Part shown: positions 49,175 to 60,229 of the stretch, one piece after another
Layout of the letters: each line of letters begins with the position of its first letter
How positions within the stretch are numbered: the stretch's first letter is position 1
Source: Erpetoichthys calabaricus
Taxonomy: Eukaryota > Chordata > Cladistia > Polypteriformes > Polypteridae
Assembly: GCF_900747795.2 (NCBI RefSeq)
Contig: NC_041407.2
Coordinates: forward strand, 26,708,879 to 26,772,878
Direction of reading: 5' to 3'
DNA: 64,000 bases
Position numbers and translations under genes: made by a program
The notes under the pieces: model-generated
The model's input: only the letters and a program-made list of their open reading frames with translations
Database searches by the model: none
Told to the model about the DNA's origin: nothing

Positions 49175-50383
49175 AAACACGTTTTTTTAGCAGTACTGTA
49201 AGAAGCGTGGCCGAGAGACAGGTACACATGGAAAAACAAAGAGACCACAAACGATGTGCAGGTTTGAGCCCTCAGACAGCAGGGTGTATTTATTGTTTAA
49301 CATCAGAACATAGAAAAAGATGATTGCAAAACCATAGTGTACCTATACAAAAGCTGTTAGGTGGCATGGAGAATGCCACCCGACACAAAGAAATATGTTG
49401 CTAAACACCAGGGCAGGTTGTGTTTCAGTTTGCATTGTCCCCCCTGCACCAGCCAACTTGTGCCCAGCTCTTCACTATTTTTTTCCCCCACATTTCAGGG
49501 CTCCCAACTTTTGCCTCCTTGTCCGCAGTTCCTTAGCTACTCCATCCAGCTCCCATAATCCACACAGAGGTTGCTTCTCACTTTCACCTTCTGCCACCAT
49601 AATCAGCAGACCTCCTGACCCTTGCAGTCTATCTAAAGGACGTTTGGTATTTCTCAAATCAAAATATTTTTTTTTCACAATCATTAAAGATGTTAATTTG
49701 TCACATTAAATTACCTTCTAAAGTGAAGTATATTTTATAAATCAAAAAACAAAAATAACTATCCCACTCTTGCATTTTATAATGGAGCTTCTGGGTACTG
49801 GGGTCCCATTGGGGAAAAATGCCTTAAAACTAATCAAATACATCCACTTTGAAGTAGCAAAGGTTTTAATTTAAGGAGAATGTGTTAGACATTAATGAGG
49901 CATACTTTTGGCAACAAACATAAACTAGAAAAATCAATTTTAACAGATTCTTGATACTATTTTTTTGAGGTAAGGATATGTTTTTACTCGTTTTCCCCAG
50001 CAGGCATCATGGATGAAGTTATTAAAAACCCCACCCACCATTGCTAAGCTGTATTTTGCTTATTATCCTACTTTTGCATTTTTCATATTGTGTTCAATGT
50101 TACAGACATAAATAAATGTAGAAATAATTAAATCAATATATAAAAAGTAATCTATAAAAGCAATTCATGACAAAATTAATTACTTTTTTTCACATATCGT
50201 CCATTCATCTTCCTAACCCACAGATCCAGGACAGGGCTTCAGGAGCCTGTCCTGGTGTCATTTTTACATCACTCTGCTGTCTATGAGTGCTACCAAGTAT
50301 GGAGGAAAACAACATTTTGAACAAAATAAAATAAATCAATAAATTCACAAATATATGCATTATGAAATGTTACAATAAATAAA
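49175..50383. other. spacer, no gene seen
   Basis: AT-rich; the 104-codon frame at 49395 has no motif. Confidence 0.35.
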
Positions 50384-50674
50384 TGGCAGAGCGACGGGCA
50401 CTGAGCAGGCTCCTGTCAATAATGGAGAATCCACTGCATCCACTAAACAGTATCATCTCCACACAGAGGAGCAGCTTCAGCGACAGACTGCTGTCACTTT
50501 CCTGCTCCACTGACAGACTGAGGAGATCGTTCCTCCCCCACACTATGTGACTCTTCAATTCCACCTGGGGGAGGGGGGTAAACGTTAACATTATTCAAAG
50601 TTATTGTCTGTCTGTATACCTGCATTGTTATCACTCTTTAATTTAATATTTTCTTTATCAGTATGCTGCTGCTG

Positions 50675-50754
<80 letters not shown>
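50384..50754 (+). mobile_element. L2-type LINE 3' end, variant tail
   Basis: Starts 'tggcagagcgacgggc', within the last coding part of L2, and runs through the 3' UTR. After 'agtatgctgctgctg' it passes directly into the TCTA array, missing the 'gggattaataaagta' block present in other copies. More diverged than the 23.6 kb copy. Confidence 0.8.
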
Positions 50755-50779
50755 AAAACACAGTGATATGTGAGCAGTG

Positions 50780-51035
50780 GTATCCCCTGTGCAGAGTTTG
50801 AATGTTCTGCCTGTGTGTGCATGGGATTCTTCCAGTTTTCTCCCACAGTCCAAAGACATGCGGGTTAGGTGAATTGTCATTGCTAAACTGGCCTGTTTGT
50901 GTTTGCCTTGTGATAGACTGGCACCCTGTCCTGATGTTGCTCCTACCTTGAACCCTATGCCTGCTGGGATAGATAGACTCCAACTGCCCCTGACCCTGGA
51001 TAAGTGGGTTAAGAAAATGAATGAATGGCTGGCTA
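50780..51035 (+). mobile_element. GGAT-tailed SINE, diverged and 5'-truncated
   Basis: 'ccacagtccaaagacatgcg', 'gactggcaccctgtcc' and 'aagaaaatgaatgaatgg' follow the family order with many changes. It begins directly after the L2 tail. Confidence 0.65.
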
Positions 51036-51727
51036 TTCCTATCATGCATTACAAATGAAGCAAGCAATAGGTATGTTCTTAAATTATGGAATACAAAACT
51101 ATTCTATGACTAAAATAAAGGTCTTTTAGACATTTAATTGAAGTGTTGTTACTAGTGGTGGACCTACATTTTTGGGACCCTAAAGCTTGAACTGTTTGGG
51201 GGCCCCTTTGCAACCAGCAACAAGGTCTGGGCAACAACTGCTCATAAAACAATGGGCTTAGGCTAATTTTACACTTTTTCACCTTTAATACTCGCCTTAC
51301 CTTTCTAAATGTAACCTTTATTTTTGAGCAGCGCCAATTAAAATGTTGTATCCTTAAGAACCCTTTATTGAAAAACATTCCTGTCTAGATTGTTATCATG
51401 ATTGCTATCACATTGAAAAGACAATCACAATGCTAACTTGATTCAAATTAGCATTGAGATTGCCTTTTTAATAGCTCCCCATTTTTGTTATAAGTCATCT
51501 ATTGGTGTATCTACCAAAGAAGATGTTTTTATTACTTTTTAATTTTTGCTGTATTTTAATTGTACATAGGTAGAATTGTTATTTTTGTAATAGTATATTA
51601 CAAATTATTAATTTAAATAAAATGATACTGAAATGTCCGTTACAATGACTGTAAGCAAGGAAATATGCTTTAATTTTTTTTCGATTATGGCTTACCCAAG
51701 ATAAATAACTTTAATAAAAATGTTCAT

Positions 51728-52097
51728 CCATCCATCCATCCATTTTCCAACCCGCTGAATCCAAACACAGGGTCACGGGGGTCCGCCGGAGCCAATCCCA
51801 GCCAACACAGGGCACAAGGCAGGAACCAATCCTGGGCAGGGTGCCAACCCACCGCAAGACACACACACAAACACACCCACACACCAAGCACACACTAAGA
51901 CCAATTTAGAATCGCCAATCTACCTAACCTGCATGTCTTTGGACTGTGGGAGGAAACCGGAGCGCCCGGAGGAAATCCACGCAGACACGGGGAGAACATG
52001 CAAACTCCACGCAGGGTGGACCCGGGAAGCGAACCCAGGTCCCCAGGTCTCCCAACTGCGAGGCAGCAGCGCCACCCACTGCGCCACCATGCCGCCC
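51728..52097 (-). mobile_element. GGAT-tailed SINE, full length, minus strand
   Basis: Flanked by a perfect 13-bp duplication, TAAAAATGTTCAT, at 51715-51727 and 52098-52110. 370 bp, the same length as the 17488 copy. Inserted in the hAT-like element about 60 bp before the Rex3 LINE. Confidence 0.88.
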
Positions 52098-52160
52098 TAA
52101 AAATGTTCATTTATGTCATAAATGTTAATGTTTTAAATTGCATAATCATTTTATATTAAA

Positions 52161-55100
52161 CTGGTCCTAGGTGAGGGATGAGACAAAGAGCGGTTCAACA
52201 AACCTCCAATGGTGAATCAAAACTTTGGACGACGTTTTCCCTTGCCCGGACATGGGTCACCGGGGCCGATGGCGAGCGCCTGGTGGCCAGGCCTGCACCC
52301 ATGGGGCTCAGCCGGGCACAGCCCGAAGAAGTAACATGGGTCCCCCTTCCCATGGGCTCACCACCTATGGGAGGGGCCAAGGAGGTCGGGTGCAGTGTGA
52401 GTTGGGTGGTGGCCGAAGGCGGGGACCTTGGCGATCTGATCCTCGGCCACAGAAACTGGCTCTTGGGATGTGGAATGTCACCTCTCTGAAGGGGAAGGAG
52501 CCTGAGCTAGTGTGTGGGGTCGAGAGGTTCCGGCTAGATATAGTCTGACTCACCTTGACGCACAGCTTGGACTCTGGAACCAATCTCCTTGAGAGGGGCT
52601 GGACTCTCTACCACTCTGGAGTTGCCCCCGGTAAGAGGCGCCGAGCGGGTGTGGGCATACTTATTGCCCCCCGACTTAGAGCCTGTTCATTGGGGTTTAC
52701 CCCGGTGGATGAGAGGGTAGCCTTCCTCCGCCTTCGGGTGGGGGGACGGGTCCTAACTGTTGTTTGTGCGTATGCACCGAACAGCAGTTCGGAGTACCCA
52801 CCCTTTTTGGAGTCCCTGGAGGGGGTGCTACAGGGCATACCTTCTGGGGGCACCCTCGTTCTGCTGGGAGACTTCAATGCTCACGTGGGCAATGACAGTG
52901 AGACCTGGAAGGGCGTGATTGAGAGGAATGGCCCCCCCGATCTGAACCCGAGCGGTGTTTTGTTATTGGACTTCTGTGCTCGTCACGGATTGTCCATAAC
53001 GAACACCATGTTCAAGCATAGGGGTGTTCATATGTGTACTTGGCACCAGGACACCCTAGGCCTCAGTTCGATGATCGACTTTGTGGTCGTGTCGTTGGAC
53101 CTGCGGCCACATATCTTGGACACTTGGGTGAAGAGAGGGGCGGAGCTGTCAACTGATCACCACCTGGTGGTGAGTAGGCTTCGATGGTGGGGGAGGATGC
53201 CGGTCAGGCCTGGTAGGGCCAAACGTGTTGCGAGGGTCTGCTGGGAACGTCTGGCAGAGTCCCCTGTCAGAAGCAGCTTCAACTCCCACCTCCGGCAGAG
53301 GGAGGTGGGAGACATTGAGTCCGAATGGGCCATGTTCTGTGCCTCTATTGTTGAGGCGGCTGACCGGAGCTGTGGTCGTAACGTGGTCGGTGCCTGTTGT
53401 GGCGGCTATCCCCGAACCCATTGGTGGACACCGGCGGTGAGGGATGTCGTCAAGCTGAAGAAGGAGTCCTACAGGACCTTTTTGTCCTGTGGGACTCTGG
53501 AGGCAGATGATAGGTACCGGCAGGCCAAGCGGAATGTGGCTTTGGTGGTTGCTGAGGCAAAAACTCGGGCGTGGGAGGAGTTTGGGGAGGCCATGGAGAA
53601 CGACTTTCGGACGGCTTTGAGGAGATTCTGGTCCACCATCCGGCGTCTCAGGAGGGGGAAGCAGTGCAGTGTCAACACTGTATATGGTGGGGATGGTGCA
53701 CTGCTGACCTCGACTCAGGACGTTGTGGGTCGGTGGGGGGAGTACTTCGAAGACCTCCTCAATCCCACTAACATGTCTTCCAATGAGGAAGCAGAGCCTG
53801 GGGACTTGGAGATGGGCTCCCCCATCTCTGGGACTGAGGTTACCGAGGTGGTCAAAAAACTCCTTGGTGGTCGGGCCCCGGGGGTGGATGAGATACGCCC
53901 GGAGTTCCACAAGGCTCTGGATGTTGTAGGACTGTCTTGGTTGACACGCCTCTGCAACATTGCATAGACATCAGGGACAGTGCCTCTGGATTGGCAGACT
54001 GGGGTGGTGGTCCCCCTCTTTAAGAAGGGGGACGGGAGGGTGTGTTCAAACTACAGAGGGATCACACTCCTCAGCCTCCCTGGAAGAGTCTATTCAGGGG
54101 TCCTGGAGAGGAGGGTTCATCGGATAGCCGAACCTCAGATTCAGGAGGAACAGTGTGGTTTTCGTCCTGGTCGTGGAACAGTGGACCAGCTCTACACCCT
54201 TAGCAGGGTCCTGGAGGGTGCATGGGAGTTTGCCCAACCAGTCTACATGTGTTTTGTGGACTTGGAAAAGGCGTTTGACCATGTCCCTCGGGGAATCCTG
54301 TGGGGGGTACTCCGAGAGTATGGGGTACCGGACCCCCTGATAAGGGCTGTTCGGTCTCTGTACGATCGGTGCCAGAGCTTGGTCCGCATTGCCGGCAGTA
54401 AGTCGAACCCGTTTCCAGTGAGAGTTGGACTCCGCCAGGGCTGCTCTTTGTCACCGATTCTGTTCATAACTTTTATGGACAGAATTTCCAGGCGCAGCCA
54501 GGGCGTTGAGGGGGTCCGGTTTGGGGGATTCAGGATTGGGTCACTGCTTTTTGCAGATGATGTTGTCCTATTTGCTTCATCAGGCCATGATCTTCAGCTC
54601 TCTCTGGATCGGTTCGCAGCTGAGTGTGAAGCGGCTGGGATGGGAATCAGCACCTCCAAATCCGAGACCATGGTCCTCAGCCGAAAAAGGGTGGAATGCC
54701 CTCTCAGGGTTGGGAGCAAGATCCTGCCCCAAGTGGAGGGGTTCAAGTATCTTGGGATCTTGTTCACGAGTGAGGGAAGAATGGAGCGTGAGATCGACAG
54801 GCAGATCGGTGTGGCATCCGCAATGATGCGGGCTCTGCATCGGTCTGTCGTGGTGAAAAAGGTGCTGAGCCGCAATGCAAAGCTCTCAATTTACCGGTTG
54901 ATCTATGTTCCTACCCTCACCTATGGTCATGAGCTATGGGTAGTGACTGAAAGAACGAGATCGCGAATACAAGCAGCTGAAATGAGTTTCCTCCACAGGG
55001 TGTCTGGGCTCTCCCTTAAAGATAGGGTGAGAAGCTCAGTCATCCGGGAGGGACTCAGAGTAGAGCCACTGCTCCTCCACATCGAGAGGAGTCAGATGAG

Positions 55101-55364
55101 GTGGCTCGGGCATCTGATCAGGATGCCTCCTGGACGCCTCCCTGGTGAGGTGTTCCGGGCACATCTAACCGGGAGGAGGCCCTGGGGAAGACCCAGGACA
55201 CGCTGGAGGGACTATGTCTCTCGGCTGGCCTGGGAACGCCTTGGGATTCTCCCGGAAGAGCTAGAAGAAGTGGCTGGGGAGAGGGAAGTCTGGGCATCTC
55301 TGCTCAAGCTGCTGCCCCTGCGACCCGATCTCGGATAAGCGGAAGAGGATGGATGGATGGATGG
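52161..55364 (+). mobile_element. Rex3-like RTE LINE with perfect 13-bp target-site duplication
   Basis: Flanked by ATTTTATATTAAA at 52148-52160 and 55365-55377, so the 3204-bp limits are exact. A short 5' region is followed by an endonuclease-RT frame, an almost absent 3' UTR and a GGAT (GATG) tail, which is the reported hallmark of Rex3. The coding frame is interrupted by two in-frame stops but no frameshift was noticed. Since the duplication is still perfect, the insertion is probably young. Confidence 0.9.
52225..55338 (+). pseudogene. Rex3-like endonuclease-reverse transcriptase, two in-frame stops
   Basis: A single frame runs from about 52225 to 55338, broken by TGA at 52546-52548 and TAG at 53965-53967. 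The endonuclease part has [22 protein letters not shown]-like sequence, [26 protein letters not shown] (52868) and STDHHLVV. The RT part has YRGITLLSLPGRVY, EEQCGFRPGRGT, FVDLEKAFDHVP (54253), LRQGCSLSPILF and the catalytic FADDVV (54550). The C-terminus has 'RWLGHLIRMPPGRLPGEVF' and ends LPLRPDLG. From memory of the family, the TGA replaces a Gly codon (GGA) and the TAG a Trp codon (TGG, in CNIAW). All catalytic motifs are kept, but the protein would be cut before the RT. Confidence 0.9.
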
Positions 55365-55631
55365 ATTTTATATTAAATATCTTTAGAATGAAACTTCCTT
55401 AATTTGGTCATTTTTTTAATTTATGGCTACGTGATACTTTAATAACCTAATTTTTAATTTAACTATTATTTTGTACTGAATTACAATATATTATTTTTTA
55501 AAAAGCCTTCTCATACAGTAGACCCTCAAATATTTTAAGTAATGTGGAGTAGTCACTTCTGGGGGGGTCAGCTCTGGGATTATGGACCCTGAAGCTTAAG
55601 CTTCATCAGTTCCACAGTAGATTCACCCCTG

Positions 55632-56199
55632 GTTATTAGTTGCACAGTCTTCACAAAGGTGAAGGTACAGGCCCCCAAGCCTGTCTCTATATATTAAGAG
55701 ACTTTAAGTCAGTAAGATATGGGAACAATGGGCACTGGCCCCTGGAGTACACGGGCCCACAATGTTTCTGAAGCCTATATATATATATTTGTTTTTTTAT
55801 CAAAACAGGGGCAAGCGCACTATTTTGCCCGGAAGCCTATGGTGCTGTTAAGACTGCCCAGCGTTTAATAACTTGTTTTAAATAATTTTGGCCTTCCACA
55901 CACTTCAGGAGCCATAACGAATGAATAAGCAGCTTGATTTCAAACATGTTCCCATTAAACAGTATATGAAACCTTACAGGGTGGTACATGGGTAATTACT
56001 CATATCGAAAAAAGTTACAAGACGGTTTTGTGCGCCTTGTTATGCTTCACAGTACGTCATTTTTCTTCCAACTATGTCATCTGCCTATTGGATCAGCCTA
56101 ACTCTTAATCAAAATTTTCATGTTATAGTACTTTCACAATTTTGTATACATGCTTACACGTTATTCTATATAACCAAAAAAAAAACGAATATTTTAACG
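55632..56199. other. spacer upstream of prpsap1
   Basis: AT-rich; no exon or named repeat recognised. Confidence 0.35.
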
Positions 56200-56465
56200 A
56201 AATTGGGCATTTTATGACGCGCGACAGCTGGATACAATTGATTCGTTTTACGTGCCTCACACCACCGCCGGTTAGAAACTCCAGTCTGCAACTGTGGCGC
56301 CGGCAAAAATGAAGTGGCCGCGCACGCGTACTGTAGGCGGGGACGTGCCAGTGGCGCACGTTCAGCTTTGTTCGTGCTACAGTCATGCCCCGGCGACTCT
56401 TGGTTCCATATAAGTCGGGTTTCTCTTATTCTCGTCTTCCTGGTGCCTGTTATGGTTTTTCGAAA
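56200..56465 (+). promoter_or_regulatory. CpG-rich promoter and 5' UTR of prpsap1
   Basis: CG dinucleotides rise sharply here (gacgcgcgacagc, ggcgccggc, gcgcacgcgtac). CGCGCACGCGTA at 56319-56330 resembles an NRF1 site, common in housekeeping promoters, and a GC box (aggcggggacg) follows. No TATA box. The transcription start is not known. Confidence 0.55.
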
Positions 56466-56548
56466 ATGAATGTGGCCAAAAGTGGGTATCGGGTCTTCTC
56501 GGCAAATTCCTCAGCGGCGTGCACAGAGTTGGCGAAGAGGATTACAGA
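56466..56548 (+). CDS. prpsap1: PRPP synthetase-associated protein 1, first coding exon (partial)
   Basis: ATG at 56466 opens MNVAKSGYRVFSANSSAACT, then ELAKRIT and two bases of the next codon, followed by the splice donor GTGAGTAC. Human PRPSAP1 starts, from memory, MNAARTGYRVFSANSTAACT, then ELAKRITER, so identity is high and the exon ends at the same place (phase 2, inside the Glu codon). PRPSAP2 has a longer start and reads differently (NITKGGLVLFSANSN), so prpsap1 is the better call. The protein is a catalytically inactive relative of ribose-phosphate pyrophosphokinase that joins and restrains the PRPS1/PRPS2 complex in the cytosol. The remaining exons were not found and probably lie beyond 64000. 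Confidence 0.9.
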
Positions 56549-58042
56549 GTGAGTACGCGGGATTCGTAAAGCCTTGTTGCTCAATTCACTTGTTCTGTAC
56601 AGAGAGTCGAACCCGTACGCTGGTGGCAGATTCTGCCCTGGTGTGAAGCTGGACCCGTCTGTAAGCAGGGGATTCTGGCCTGGGATAGAACTGGAGCAGC
56701 CCCAGGCCCCTGCAGCAGTGGGTGGGCCAAGAGATGGGGGATGCGGGCTTGTGTTGAGGCAACACTGATGTGTTGATACTGCCTCGAGCCTCGTCATGGG
56801 TACTGCAATATCAGCTCTGAACGGGGTAAAATTGTGAAGAGTAAGTTTCGCTTAGCTCGCATCTAGCGTGTTGATGTTAACAACTTTGCTGGTTACTTGT
56901 TTAGTCGCAAGTAATATCTGACTTGACGCTAATCTCGATCATTTACAGCACTTCCAATAACATAAGCACCACAAAAAAGCTCTTAAAACTTGCAACCGTC
57001 GTTTAGTTTATTGAGATTCGACACTCCTTGTTTTATATCGAGAAATAAAAATAAGAGCATGATCCCTCCCCACGGTGGTGTAACCAAACCTCGCACTCAT
57101 GGCAGACTATACGAGTAACCTAACGAACATTAGTATCTTATATCTGCACTGTAGCACCGAATTAAATTCGAACACCCCAACCTTTTATTTGTATTCAGGT
57201 CGGGGAGTGTGTTTTAAATTAAGCTGCATTGCCGTGACTTGTCATGCAGAGGTGACCTTTTTTTTTTTTTTTTTCCACTTTTCCTTCAAAGATCGTTTGA
57301 AAGCGTGACAATTGTCAGTGCACATGCCTTGGCTTGAACAGCCGCACATCTGCAAGTCATACCCCTGTCATGTCGTCAGAACTAATTACAGTTGTACAAG
57401 CTTGTTTAGACTACAAGGGCAATTAAGCATATCTGAGAGACTTTAATTCTGCAAGATGAGGGCCATTTTGTCTGATCATTGTATCAAACTACCACTAATT
57501 CATTTACTCTCTATAAGAACTGTTTTGAAATGTCACTTAAGAAAGATAACCCAATACCTTTCAGTCGACTTAACCCTAATGTCAGGTTAAAGTGTAATAT
57601 ACGTATAGGTGCAGTTTCCCTCCAAACATAAAGAAGTTTGTTGTCTGTGTTTCTGTAAAAGTGTAACTCAGTTATGGAATTAGTGTTGATCACTTCTTAG
57701 ATGTTTATCTACTTTAGTGTTGTATGCAATTGAAACCTGATCCAGGAGTGATGAGCATACGGCATGATCCATCACTGGATAGGATACCATTTCATTTCCC
57801 ATATGTGCCTAACATAATCATGCTTGCCCTGAGATTATGTTAAGTCATAAATTAACCTGACACCTGTATTTTGACTGTTTGAGAAAGGTGGGAGTCCACA
57901 GTGGAAATCAATGTAAACACATAAACATCGTAAAACCTCTTGAAGGGAGGCAAACAAAATTGAGTCAGATGCCAAGAGCCAAGCTTGTTGCTGTGTCACC
58001 TGCTGCATTAATTTGATTTGTTTCCAACATTACCCAAGAATA
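56549..58042 (+). other. prpsap1 intron 1, first part
   Basis: Starts with GTGAGTACG. Contains a GC-richer stretch (56600-56760) with no exon signal I trust and a T-run at 57260. No second exon seen. Confidence 0.6.
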
Positions 58043-59659
58043 CAGTGCATCTGGAAAGTATTCACAGCACATCACTTTTTCCACATTTTGTTATGTTACA
58101 GCCTTATTCCAAAATGGATTAAATTCATTTTTTTCCTCAGAATTCTACACACAACACCCCATAATGACAATGTGAAAAAAGTTTACTTGAGGTTTTTGCA
58201 AATTTATTAAAAATAAAAAAACTGAGAAATCCCATGTACATAAGTATTCACAGCCTTTGCTCAATACTTTGTTGATGCACCTTTGGCAGCAATTACAGCC
58301 TCAAGTCTTTTTGAATATGATGCCACAAGCTTGGCACACCTATCCTTAGCCAGTTTCACCCATTCCTCTTTGCAGCTCCTCTCAAGCTCCATCAAGTTGG
58401 ATGGGAAGCGTTGGTGCACAGCCATTTTAAGATCTCTCCAGAGATGTTCAATTGGATTCAAGTCTGGGCTCTGGCTGGGCCACTCAAGGACATTCACAGA
58501 GTTGTCCTGAAGCCACTCCTTTGATATCTTGGCTGTGTGCTTAGGGTTGTTGTCCTGCTGAAAGATGAACCGTCGCCCCAGTCTGAGGTCAAGAGCACTC
58601 TGGAGCAGGTTTTCATCCAGGATGTCTCTGTACATTGCTGCAGTCATCTTTCCCTTTATCCTGACTAGTCTCCCAGTCCCTGCCGCTGAAAAACATCCCC
58701 ATGGCATGATGCTGCCAACACCATGCTTCACTGTAGGGATGGTGCCAGGTTTTCCCCAAATGTGATGCCTGGCATTCGCACCAAAGAGTTCAATCTTTGT
58801 CTCATCAGACCAGAGAATTTTCTTTCTCACGGTCTGAGAGTCCTTCAGGTGCCTTTTGGCAAACTCCAGGCGGGCTGCCATGTGCATTTTATTAAGGAGT
58901 GGCGTCCGTCTGGCCACTCTACCATACAGGCCTGATTGGTGGATTGCTGCAGAGATGGTTGTCCTTCTGGAAGGTTCTCCTCTCTCCACATAGGACCTCT
59001 GGAGCTCTGACAGAGTGACCATCGGGTTCTTGGTTACCTCCCTGACTAAGGCCCTTCTCCCCCTATCGCTCAGTTTAGATGGCCGGCCAGCTCTAGGAAG
59101 AGTCCTGGTGGTTTCGAACTCCTTCCACTTACGGATGATGGAGGCCACTGTGCTCACTGGGACCTTCAAAGCAGCAGAAAATTTTCTGTAACCTTCCCCA
59201 GATTTGTGCCTCGAGACAATCCTGTCTCGGAGGTCTACAGACAATTCCTTTGACTTCATGCTTGGTTTGTGCTCTGACATGAACTGTCAACTGTAGGACC
59301 TTATATAGACAGGTGTGTGCCTTTCCAAATCATGTCCAACCAACTGAATTTACCACAGGTGGACTCCAGTTAAGCTGCAGAAACATCTCAAGGATGATCA
59401 GGGGAAACGGGATGCACCTGAGCTCAATTTTGAGCTTCACGGCAAAGGCTGTGAATACTTATATAGATGTGCTTTCTCAATTTTTTTATTTTTAATAAAT
59501 TTCCAAAAACCTCAAGTAAACTTTTTTCATGTTGTCATTATGGGGTGTTGTGTGTAGAATTCTGAGGAAAAAAATGAATTTAATCCATTTTGGAATAAGG
59601 CTGTAACATAACAAAATGTGGAAAAAGTGATGCGCTGTGAATACTTTCCGGATGCACTG
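58043..59659 (-). mobile_element. Tc1-like DNA transposon, apparently complete
   Basis: Flanked by TA at 58041-58042 and 59660-59661. Terminal inverted repeats of about 218 bp (58043-58260 and 59442-59659) begin CAGTGCATC.GGAAAGTATTC. An inner copy of the 'aagtattcacagc' motif near 58245 and 59450 gives the paired binding-site (IR/DR) layout of some Tc1 elements. A single uninterrupted transposase frame lies between. It sits in prpsap1 intron 1, antisense to the gene. Confidence 0.92.
58261..59280 (-). CDS. Tc1-like transposase, intact (DD34E)
   Basis: 339 codons from an ATG at 59280 to a stop at 58261-58263, the usual length for Tc1 transposases. The N-terminal paired-like region has two helix-turn-helix parts (about residues 12-60 and 72-125) joined by the GRPR-like hook RAGRPSKL (63-70). 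The catalytic triad is visible: Asp159 in WSDETKIELF, Asp243 in FQQDNNPKHTA and Glu278 in PDLNPIEHLW, with 34 residues between the last two. The protein would bind its inverted repeats, excise the element and insert it at TA. Relative to the family pattern I recall (DNDPKH), position 245 is Asn instead of Asp, and MLWGCF reads MPWGCF; the effect on activity is unknown. Confidence 0.93.
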   Translation of the reverse strand: MSEHKPSMKSKELSVDLRDRIVSRHKSGEGYRKFSAALKVPVSTVASIIRKWKEFETTRTLPRAGRPSKLSDRGRRALVREVTKNPMVTLSELQRSYVERGEPSRRTTISAAIHQSGLYGRVARRTPLLNKMHMAARLEFAKRHLKDSQTVRKKILWSDETKIELFGANARHHIWGKPGTIPTVKHGVGSIMPWGCFSAAGTGRLVRIKGKMTAAMYRDILDENLLQSALDLRLGRRFIFQQDNNPKHTAKISKEWLQDNSVNVLEWPSQSPDLNPIEHLWRDLKMAVHQRFPSNLMELERSCKEEWVKLAKDRCAKLVASYSKRLEAVIAAKGASTKY

Positions 59660-59661
59660 TA

Positions 59662-60229
59662 TGTATATTGGAGAATTTTTCCATCATTCAATGTTTGAGG
59701 GTAAATAGTAATTAAATTAATGCTTTTCAGGTTTGCAAAAAAGAAATTGCAAAACAGTTTTCCAGTGAGAGGCATTGCAATTGTATGTTGCGAATCATAG
59801 TGTCGCATGACTTATTGAATGTCTTGAAGGTTGAATAGAAAGAATGCCAAAACTTTATCTGTGGAATTATACAGCTTGGGAAACATACATATTTAATATT
59901 ACAGTACTTCTCATTTAACAGTGAAACATATCTTCCTGTTTGTAGCAACATCCTCATTAAAACATTTTATGTTTGACAATATGGAAAATTCCAAACAGTG
60001 TTGTGGTGATAGTGCTGTATTTAACAGTTCAGCTGTAGGAATGTAGAAATGTCCAAGCTTAAGTAATAATTTTGAAAACCAAGTAACCTCTGAAAAGGAT
60101 TTATGTTGACACATTATTTTCATCATGCCTGCAGCATGCACACGCTATTAAAAAGGAAAACAAAATGTCGCATAATATCGTAAATACTTTTGAATATATA
60201 TTGAGGGATGTTCTGCTCAGACTATATGT
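59662..60229. other. prpsap1 intron 1, middle
   Basis: AT-rich; no exon or named repeat recognised. Confidence 0.4.

Larger units (their letters stand above)
51153..55631. mobile_element. hAT-like non-autonomous element split by a SINE and a Rex3 LINE
   Basis: Left end TAGTGGTGGACCTAC and right end (reversed) CAGGGGTGAATCTAC agree at 11 of 15 bases. They are flanked by GTTGTTAC (51145-51152) and GTTATTAG (55632-55639), an imperfect 8-bp duplication as expected for hAT. Without its two insertions and their duplications the element would be roughly 880 bp. No transposase frame was seen in the remainder. Confidence 0.45.

Noticed and set aside
53149-53910. 253-codon minus-strand frame opposite Rex3
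   Set aside because: Shadow of the Rex3 coding strand with no motif of its own.
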